Program-made: the position numbers and the translations under genes
Shown here: positions 19,766-27,410 of the stretch, in pieces
Position numbering within the stretch: the stretch's first letter is position 1
Layout: each line of letters begins with the position of its first letter
Notes under the pieces: generated by a model
Told to the model about the DNA's origin: nothing
The model's database searches: none
What the model saw: the letters and a program-made list of their open reading frames with translations, nothing else
NCBI GenBank assembly: GCA_000934455.1
Contig: KN888861.1
Location: 26,219 to 53,628 of the forward strand
DNA from: Apostichopus parvimensis
Taxonomy: Eukaryota > Echinodermata > Holothuroidea > Aspidochirotida > Stichopodidae
Reading direction: 5' to 3'
Length of the DNA: 27,410 nucleotides

Positions 19766-20149
19766 CCTAATTCTAATGTGGTTGAATGGTCATTCCAAGT
19801 TTTCCATGACTTTGTGGATAGCCACAAGGTCATATGTGTTAAGTCTTCTACAGTCTCTTCCAGCGTTCTAGTTTCTTATGACCACAATGGTACTAGACTA
19901 GGCATATATGTAAGAAACAAACCACAAAAGGTAGAGATTTTTTGTGATTACCATGGTTACACCTTATCAAATAAGCAAACATCAATTACCGAGATGGTGT
20001 CACTTGTAATGAGAAGCAAATCACCTAGAATTCATGATGCCTGTAGCAATTACAAAAGAATATCAAGGCCTACATGTATGCCTTATACAAGCATAATGTT
20101 AAGTAACAGTATGGCACATTACAGGACATTGGTCTGTAAATTACAGTAG
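19766..20149 (+). other. 128-codon open frame, coding status unknown
   Basis: The frame is open from the TAG at 19763-19765 to the stop ending at 20149, the longest gap-free frame in the window. It has no ATG near its start; the first in-frame methionine is about 76 codons in. If coding, it would therefore have to be an internal or terminal exon. Composition is polar with scattered Cys and Tyr. I recognise no domain, signal peptide or membrane segment. A frame this long is expected about once by chance in AT-rich DNA of this length. Confidence 0.15.
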
Positions 20150-21723
20150 TTAATAGAATAGAAACTAATATGAAACGAGCAGAACTGCCTAATGAGCTGG
20201 TAGGATTTGCATGTGAGAGGAAACAATTAGAGCAGTAATAAGCCAGTGATAAGTTTGGCATCTCATCGCTAACAGGAAGAAATTGTGATCTCTCTATTTA
20301 TAATATATCCGTAGATGAGATATATTTAAGATTATTGAGCATGTGTAGGAAGTTTCCTCACGTCTTGTTGCTGTTTTATTGATTTCTAGAAATTTCTATG
20401 GCGGGAGTTTTTTGGTGAAAATTTTGGCATTTAATAATAAAAGGCTTTTACTTCAATGTGTAAAGTCGAAGGGAATACATACAGTACACTCCTGCCAATT
20501 AAAAAAGTATATTGAAAATGTGATGAATTTAGGCACAGCATTCATTTTGCTATTGGTTGTGGAAGTTACATTACAAAAAAAAATTACATTTTGTCCAGAT
20601 TGTAAATTTCTCTAAAAATTCCTTTTTTTTTAGGTTTAGCATTATTTTTATCATAATTATTTTTATCTTTATTTTATTTTTATCATTATTTTTTATCATA
20701 AAAGACTGCACAAAGTAGTCTCTAGCGTTACTGTACACTGTCAGTGCTACTGTACACGTTTGCATTTGTGTAGATAGTCGCCCATTTTGCATACTATAGC
20801 ATTTGCTAGGCAATGCCGGATAATTTATTCCCTGTAAACGTCAAACCCGATATTTTCATTTTCATATTTTCATTTCCATGAAACTCTGCAGCAGTCAAGC
20901 TTCTACAATACACTGTATTCAATGGAATATGTATTGAAGAGAATTTTTAAAAATCATCAACACTAGAAAGCACCTTCAATGTCACAGGCTGCCTCGAAAA
21001 ATATAGAAATGGAATAATTCTCGCAACGATTCTAATGGATAAACCTTGAACAGCTGTTACTGTATTCAGACTTATAAAATAATAGATCAAAATATTGATA
21101 TATCTTGGCGATAGATTCATGTAATCATTGAAGTCTTACAATCTTAATGTAGAATATCTTCAGAAATTACTTTCATCAAGGACAAAGAAAACCCTGGCTA
21201 ATTGTGCATTATTTGAATCTTAAACCTTTCTGTATTTATAAGCATTACCTTGGACTGAAATAAGAAATTAAATGACACGCATAAGCACAACATTGGACTG
21301 TACTGTAGAATACCGTACAAACCCCCAAAACAGACTGGTTTGAGGATTTACGAGCGACAATACTCACCTGTCTCACACTCCACAATTGCACTTTCCTATC
21401 TACCTAACTACACATTTGGAAACGTTTGAGCACTGCGCCATCACTCCCTGGGCCACGCCCACTAATTCCTCCTTCTGGATCTACCACCCGGAAGTAGACT
21501 ACACTAATTGTTGTGAAACTTTCGTCTGTGATTTTACGACCATTTTTCACGATTTTCTCTGTCAATGTTGTAACATTTAGGCTTCTGTATTTGTCTCTAT
21601 GTTCGTTTATTTCTGGGAGAATCAGCGGTGAGGATATAATTAATAACTTCCAGCCTTCTTTATTTAGATGCAAGGCCTCCAGCGTACAGTCACGCCCTGT
21701 TGCACACCAGACGGTATTGAACC
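20150..21723. other. Unassigned sequence with T-rich tract
   Basis: TTTTTATCAT-type low complexity lies at 20636-20698 and TTTTCAT repeats near 20852-20876. Frames at 21386-21737 on both strands overlap each other and match no family. No gene is recognised. Confidence 0.45.
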
Positions 21724-21863
21724 CTGTGCTGTGTTAAATTTGTAATGCAAACACATTCTTCCCTCTTCCCCCCCCCCCCCCCCCCCGGTCCTGTGAACCC
21801 CACAAATGCACTCTCTCAGGAGGATTAGATCCCCATGCTGTGTAAACTATGTAATGTAAACAC
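21724..21863. repeat. Diverged ~32-bp direct repeat flanking a C19 run
   Basis: CTGTGCTGTGTTAAATTTG, then TAATGCAAACACA (21724-21755), recurs as CATGCTGTGTAAACTATG, then TAATGTAAACACA (21833-21863). Between them lies a run of nineteen cytosines (21768-21786). Confidence 0.75.
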
Positions 21864-21985
21864 AGCTCATTACCACGCTCATTCTGCGGTATAGACAGGG
21901 CTTATAATATGTATCAGCTCCCTGGTCTTAATTACCACAATATACATCCCGTTCATCAAGATATGAACAAGTTTTGCACAGAGTA
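21864..21985. other. Unassigned short spacer
   Basis: Nothing is recognised between the two repeats. Confidence 0.4.
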
Positions 21986-22065
21986 CTTACATACGTAGTA
22001 CCCAGCATGGGACAGAAGCTATACACTTACATACGTAGTACCCAGTAGGGGACAGAAGCTATACA
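21986..22065. repeat. 40-bp tandem duplication
   Basis: Two copies start CTTACATACGTAGTACCCAG and end GGGACAGAAGCTATACA. They differ by about three bases, which makes this one of the least diverged duplications in the window. Confidence 0.95.
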
Positions 22066-22389
22066 ATGGTACAAACATTCCACCATACAAAGCTACCATA
22101 TGCCTCTGTGTTAATCAAACTTTCAATTTTATTTACTTTACTAAATGACCCATGAACCAAAAAAAAAACTTTCTATATTTATGAGTCTTTGGATAATTGC
22201 TTTTATGCTGTTTACTTACCAGGGCAATGCAATTTTAATTTCTTTTTTTTCTTTCAAACTATTTCTACAATCTAGACTTAAACAAACGGTTTTCAAATGC
22301 TTGCTCATGCAATATTTACGATGCAGTGTTGACTTATATACAGGTAGAGAGAGAGCACAAGGCTGTGCAATACATACAGAATAATAATT

Positions 22390-22711
22390 TTTCTATTTAT
22401 AATTTTTCTATTTATGTTTTGATAGTCTTATTGTTGCTAATTTTCGGCTGTATTAGTTTAGTATTTTAGTTTTGATGTATGCTGTCTTATTTTATTGCTT
22501 TTGTCTCAATTTCTTAATTTTATTGTTTTTTTTTTAAATTATTGCTAAGTGATTTATTTCTGTAATTCTTAGGATGCAATATTTTTAGACTAATATTTTT
22601 AAGCTGTAATATTTTTTAAGTTGTATTATTGTATGCGTTTCTGTCAAGCTGCTTTGAGATGATTCTTTTGATGTAAAGCGCTATCTAAGAATAAATTATT
22701 ATTATTATTAT
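22390..22711 (+). mobile_element. TTA-tailed retroelement 3' end, second plus-strand copy
   Basis: A T-rich stretch is followed by CTGCTTTGAGATGATTC, GTAAAGCGCTATCTAAGAAT and a (TTA)n tail (22695-22711). The terminal layout matches the copies at 15.8 and 16.4 kb, but the body differs, so it is a related or more diverged member. No reverse-transcriptase residues are seen. The left boundary is approximate. Confidence 0.6.
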
Positions 22712-23720
22712 AACTCATGTCTCTCTCTTTCTCCCTCTCTTTTACATCTTCATTAAAAATTAATAAAAGACCAAATAAACCTGTTATTTCCCACCACACA
22801 CAGAGGAATACCATCCAGTACGCATACATAGGTTATCAATTTCCTTTTCTTTAAATTGGAGAGCACGCATCAATTTTTCCCCAATTTTGAATTCTTGACC
22901 TGACGTAACTACGACGACGTACAAGTCCTTGAGAGGTGGCTGGTTTAATATGGAAGTCATTTTCGGATCAAAAAATCTTCCCCGACTGGAAGAAATGTAG
23001 AGAATGAAATAATATTTTCATTCCAATTGAACAATTTTAACAGGTCACCTTCGACGACGTGCAGAGAAAATAATACCCAGGGTGTGAAAATAAAGACAAC
23101 CGACGGCTTGAGTTTAATAGTCTTATTTGGGGGGAATTTTCTTGTTTCAATGACATTTTTCACAAAAGTGTTAAAAAGAGACCACAACTTGGGTACTACA
23201 TATGACTAGGATAGTACAAAGAAAAGTTAATGTGGTTGTCATAGTTTCTGTTCTCCTTGCCTACACCCCCCCCCATCCATCCCTGCCCCAGAAATCTGAA
23301 TATCTCATGTGTTGAATACATTACTTAATAGAAAATATCATGTGGAATTGCTCAAAAAAAAAGAACAAATGTATAGCAGTTGCTCAAAGTACCTTTTGCA
23401 TTCGTCTATCTCACTTAACTAGCAAACTCTCTCACATAACTAGCAAATTTTCTGCAAATTTTGGTCAAGAATGTACTGCATCTTCACATCATTTTGTGTG
23501 GCAAAGATAATACATGACAAAGATTAGCATATATCCTTAGAGATCCGGCTTTAGGAATCACAAATGATTTCGAGTTGGTTAGCATCATGTTTGATCCCTA
23601 GGTAGAGTAAGGCAATATGTCACCAAAACAGAACTAGTATATTGTTCGATACAGGTGACAAACTCCTACAGTGGAAACACGACCTTCCTTACCAATTTCG
23701 AACCTCTGGACATACAATCA
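22712..23720. other. Unassigned sequence
   Basis: A 21-bp imperfect duplication around TAACTAGCAAA occurs at 23405-23448. No gene is recognised; the two opposing frames near 22957-23209 are shadows of each other. Confidence 0.45.
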
Positions 23721-23791
23721 GCGTCCATAGCCTAGTGGTTAGGGTGTCCGCATATAACGCGGGAGGCCCAGGTTAAAAGCCTGGTGGATTT
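23721..23791 (+). tRNA. tRNA-like sequence (pseudogene or SINE head)
   Basis: The 71 bases fold as a cloverleaf. The acceptor is GCGTCCA/TGGATTT (four Watson-Crick pairs, two G-T, one mismatch). The D arm is GCCT/GGGT with loop AGTGGTTA. The anticodon stem is TCCGC/GCGGG with loop ATATAAC, and the T stem is CCAGG/CCTGG with loop TTAAAAG. The A box TAGCCTAGTGG is good; the B box GGTTAAAAGCC departs from GGTTCRANNCC. The formal anticodon ATA would read a Tyr codon, which is unusual. The weak acceptor and altered T loop argue for a tRNA pseudogene or the 5' part of a tRNA-derived SINE. Confidence 0.55.
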
Positions 23792-24897
23792 TCCATTTTC
23801 AATTATTTATCTTCATATATATGTAAATATACTGTAATTAATGATTGTCTGTGACTGGAATATATCCCTGACATTATGGAATAGGCATGTGCTTGCAATA
23901 CCACGCACGCCTGCCAAACGAGAAAACATAATCTACACTACAGGCAGCCGAACTAAATTGGAAGAAAAGTATGTTTAAAATATAATGACAGTTTTAGATC
24001 ACTGATAGTGGGGCAGTGGTATACATGACATCCTTGAAGAGCAGGTACATACAATAAGAACAGCTTCAGAGCCTGACTTACTGTACTGTATGGTAGGGTA
24101 TGAATCTTTCTGGCAGGCCATAATTGGATATAAGAACTTATGATTGGGGGGGTGGGGAGGTTTTCATTCACGACGGCTCCCATCTGCAATGGGAGTCAAT
24201 CTTTGGGGTTCCTTCCACTGGAAAAAATTGAAAAAAGTTTACGTATCAAATGGCGCATCGCGGTATATTTTCGCTTAGGATTCTAATGAGGTCTTTATGT
24301 ACAGTAAGGTTGCACAATACTTTGAAGTCTTGTCTGAGGACAATGACTCCATCTTGGTGGCGTGCTTACAAAACTCTATCAACTGGTGACGGGAATCACC
24401 GCTTTTCATTCCTTGTTTACTATTTTGTAATATTTCTATGACAACAAGACTTCATACAGCAACCCTGCAGCTATCCTACTAATCCAAAAACTAACTTACC
24501 AACATTATTTAATTTCTTTTTTCCCCCTCCATTTGAATCATGAAGACCACATACATCTGACATTCAAAGTAATTGTCTTAATCTAAACTACAGCTGAAGT
24601 CACAATGGGTAGTACTGTTTTATAAAGTGTACTGACTGACTGGTAATGTTACGTGATGTTACGCAAAGTGTGATTTTTTTTTTTTTTTGGGCAAACCGAT
24701 GGTTAGGCAGATTTCCCATTGACTTAGTGTGGTGTTAGGCTACCATGTGGTCGAAGATAACAGCAATAACTTGAATACTTTCTTAACTACATGATCACAT
24801 CCACAGAGCTGCCCTGCTTGGTATGTAGACATCGACCGACGACACGCAGAGAGAGAGAAAGATTTCAGAGACGAATAACAGAGTGACCCGAACGAAC
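23792..24897. other. Unassigned sequence
   Basis: A G-run (G7-T-G4) lies near 24145-24158, a T13 run near 24675 and a short GA repeat near 24847-24860. A plus frame at 24250-24441 is anonymous. Confidence 0.4.
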
Positions 24898-24998
24898 ATG
24901 CCGGCTGGCTTTCTACCAGCAGGGAAGTACTATACCTCAGTATTAGATGAAATCAGGAATTTGACTTACATGTATCCTCAACGCTCTACCCCGTGCAG
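24898..24998 (+). CDS. Candidate first coding exon (33 codons plus splice donor)
   Basis: An ATG with A at -3 (CGAACATGC) opens a 33-codon frame beginning MPAGFLPAGKYYTSVLDEIR. It reaches CAG|GTAAATA at 24998/24999, a reasonable 5' splice site, and the frame stops at the TAA just inside the putative intron. The upstream 60-100 bases are more GC- and purine-balanced than the surroundings, as a 5' UTR might be. No domain is recognisable in so short a piece, and no matching acceptor or following exon was identified downstream. It could equally be chance. It is included because it is the best start-plus-donor combination in the window. Confidence 0.2.
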
Positions 24999-26283
24999 GT
25001 AAATAAGTTATACCCATGGGGTGAATCAGGCCCAGGTAGGACACTAATTGCCAGAGGTAACTGGATACAACACTTTAACGTGATCCACTTTTTAAGAAGC
25101 TGAGGCTCTCGCTGTCCTTCGGGCGGCAAATTATATTAAAGCAATCTTTTGGGAGTAAAGTTGATGTGGACAAACTTTTCGACGCTGTTCGGTTTTAAAT
25201 TCGTTTCAAAAATCCCTTAGCTTGCAATTTTATCATGTTTACGAGTCAATGTGTCGCATACATGTATACACGCACACACACACATATACTCTGCATCACT
25301 ATCCATAGCATGTTTGTTGTAATATAATATTGGAAATTCACTATTGCCAGCACATTTCAAACATACTGAAGCAAACATATTAACTTACTCCTATAGTACA
25401 TTAAAGTTCAAAATGTAAAAAGGTTTCAAATAATATTTAATTTCAATTTCTCAGCATTTGAGATGAAATATGAAACCATTGATACTGATATTACACATTT
25501 CATTTTACAGCTTGTTAAGCAGCTGGGAATACTTTCAGATTTGTAATACAAGGCAAAAAATGAGATTTGAAAGGTATTAAAGATGAGAAGCCAAGAATTG
25601 GAAAATGTTTTATGGTTTTATTAGTTTGTTTTTCTTTCCGACTTCTTCCTTACATACAAAAATAGCAAACACAAAACAACATGGGGACATTCGTAAAGCA
25701 TTGCCCGATATTTGGGAGCTACAACATACCTTCCAATGAATGGTGGGCAAGTTTATTAATTTGTTAATTCTCACATCTGGTAAACATGCAATTTTCAAAA
25801 CCAAATAAATAATTTAGCATAAAGACACAACAGCTGGCAGTATCAGACGTCGGAACACTTCAAGATCCTTCACAAATTCAACAACAGACATAAGGTACAC
25901 ACATTATATCTCTTCAAGCTTTGTGTAATATAAAGGTTTATAAACAACCAAAGTACAATCAAACCGTTAAAATTGCCGAAGCAACAACATCTGTGACATT
26001 TTCTATATACTTCACATTCCTTCCATGGATATATACACTGTGGGGGAACGTTACAATAAATTACATCCGTGGATGGTTTGCTACGGGTTTGGTTCTTTCT
26101 CCCGCACACAAGGTCATTTCTAATGCATACACCAGTGACATTAGCTCAATCACAATAATTTATCCCTACAATGAATGATACAGTTAATAACCATTCTGTC
26201 GGTAAATGTCACTCGACTGAAACACAGATCGTCTACCGTAACATCAGTCATTATTTTAGTGTGACACTGAAAGACTGGGTCCT
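24999..26283. other. Unassigned sequence
   Basis: A short (CA)n tract lies at 25268-25286. Frames at 25610-25804, 25870-26109 (minus) and 25921-26178 (plus) overlap or shadow each other and match nothing I know. Confidence 0.4.
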
Positions 26284-26347
26284 CAGGCCCCCCACACACG
26301 ACCCCCACCCCGTGCCCCCGTGCCCCCACGACCCCCACCCCCCCCAA
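26284..26347. repeat. C-rich tract with G-quadruplex potential (minus strand)
   Basis: CACGACCCCCACCCC appears at both ends of the tract, with CGTGCCCCC repeated between. On the minus strand this gives at least six runs of four or more G separated by 1-6 bases, well beyond the usual G4 pattern. Confidence 0.85.
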
Positions 26348-27410
26348 CCTCGGGTAAATATGTCACCAAGACTCCTTCTTGTCTTCATGAAATATAGGAG
26401 TTTTTTTCACCCATATTTCTCCCAGGTCCCAATATTACCCAAGATGCCCAGGGTGGGATGTCCCCTGCCTTGACACCCCCCCCCTCCTCCACCATCCTCA
26501 GACATGAGTAAGGAGTGTGCTGGGATCTCTGTAGACAAACAGTATTCATTGAAGTCCTCTACAGTTTCACTTGATGGACTGTGCCAAAAGTTCCCATCAG
26601 GTGATACATATTACATACTGACCCATACGTAATACACACTGTATAGAACCATCAAGTTCTCCAATAACATGTATAGTATAATGTTTGTTTTGGATTCAAA
26701 CAGAATCCCTCTATCCCTTTAAACAGGATACACCCCCCCCAACCCCCCTCTGCATCCAATTGTCCTCTAGAGGAAACAAATTGTCCTTGACATGAATCAA
26801 CATCATTTGGAAGCAGCTAAAACAAAAACAGATGGTCTGAAAAATGAGGTCAGCCCCATCAGTGGTCTGACCTGTTATGACTGTGATGCAACCTAGGAAT
26901 CTAAATCTCTAATTGTCTCAGATACTAGTTTCTTCAATTTTGTTAAAAGCCACTAAATTTTATGAATATCAGACAGTTATCAAGGTCAGTCACAATTCCA
27001 GTGAGAGTCAAAGTCCATTTCTTTCTGTTTTTCTTACATTTTGAAGAAATAAACAAGAGTGATAAACTGTACATGTCCATAGTGGACAGGACAAGCTGTT
27101 GACCTGCAAACACATCCCTTACCACATAGATCAGTTAAAAAAAAAACAAAGACATGGCTGGTCTTAATCAGGGTTAAGTTTTCAGTGATCAGCCGTTAAT
27201 CTCGAAAGCGTGGAGCACTCTGCTAAAATATGATGGATGATCTGAATGATGACCATAATCAATGTTCTGTACTGACATATCTTTAAATAACGAATTTTCA
27301 TTACATGATTAGTGTAAGTTATGAAACATGTTACTATAGCTAGTACTGTAGCAAGGGAGCTGCTATCCTAAATAGCAACTCTTTACTGTAACATGTTACT
27401 GTAATGATAT
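26348..27410. other. Unassigned sequence with C runs
   Basis: C-runs occur near 26475-26483 and 26731-26747. Three TACTGTA copies cluster at the right edge (27345-27405). No gene is recognised. Confidence 0.45.

Noticed and set aside
19945-19962. Additional X-box (ATTACCATGGTTAC)
   Set aside because: Both half-sites deviate from GTNRCC/RGYAAC; it is a palindrome around CCATGG but a poor RFX match.
21404-21673. 89-codon minus-strand frame with a Gly-rich C-terminus
   Set aside because: It overlaps two plus-strand frames of similar length, has no recognised domain, and could be a dispersed repeat; there is not enough to call.

Overview
The window looks like non-coding, repeat-rich DNA from an animal nuclear genome, most likely a marine invertebrate. 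The evidence is AT-rich sequence by eye, no long open frames, many diverged tandem repeats, small foldback elements, a decayed LINE reverse-transcriptase tail, three (TTA)n-tailed retroelement 3' ends with GCGCTATATAA-type termini, a tRNA-like fold, and a run of Ns marking a scaffold gap. GCGCTATATAA/TTA tails are familiar from echinoderms and other marine invertebrates; an echinoderm is a guess, not a determination. No complete protein-coding gene could be recognised. If a gene is present, this is intron, UTR or flank; the best exon-like piece is a 33-codon start segment with a splice donor at 24898-24998.

Layout. 1-4708 is mostly featureless, with a C-rich minisatellite (about 2.0 kb) and a 157-bp tandem duplication (2.9-3.2 kb). 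4709-5934 holds a minisatellite with TACAGTA in most units and an AT-rich minisatellite. 5935-9100 is sparse and ends in a pyrimidine-rich, G4-capable stretch that is probably retroelement-derived. 9.6-9.77 kb is one copy of a small MITE-like family. 10.67-10.77 kb is a TATG microsatellite. 11199-11240 is a 21-bp tandem repeat that runs straight into a 570-base gap (11241-11810).

12295-12755 is the most striking object: a 461-bp foldback element with ~140-bp terminal inverted repeats, a 6-bp target duplication (TACGCC), and an interior built almost wholly of ~20-bp palindromes (CGATAAACTGAGTTTATCG type). It is followed by two further tandem arrays (12766-13140). 14022-14531 is a four-unit ~130-bp tandem array in which each unit carries an RFX X-box-like sequence. 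15.6-16.7 kb holds two retroelement 3' ends in opposite orientation, one with identifiable LINE reverse-transcriptase C-terminal residues.

18389-18845 is a 149-bp tandem duplication whose second copy is interrupted by a second, inverted copy of the 9.6-kb MITE, so empty and filled sites lie side by side. 19.7-20.15 kb has one unexplained open frame. The rest carries short duplications, a 19-base C run, another TTA-tailed retroelement end (22.4-22.7 kb), a tRNA-like sequence (23721-23791), the exon-like piece (24.9 kb) and a C-rich G4-forming tract (26.3 kb). Across the whole window the 7-mer TACAGTA/TACTGTA is strongly over-represented (about 60 counted by hand against roughly 5 expected). 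Nothing here forms an operon or pathway; the interest is in the repeat architecture.
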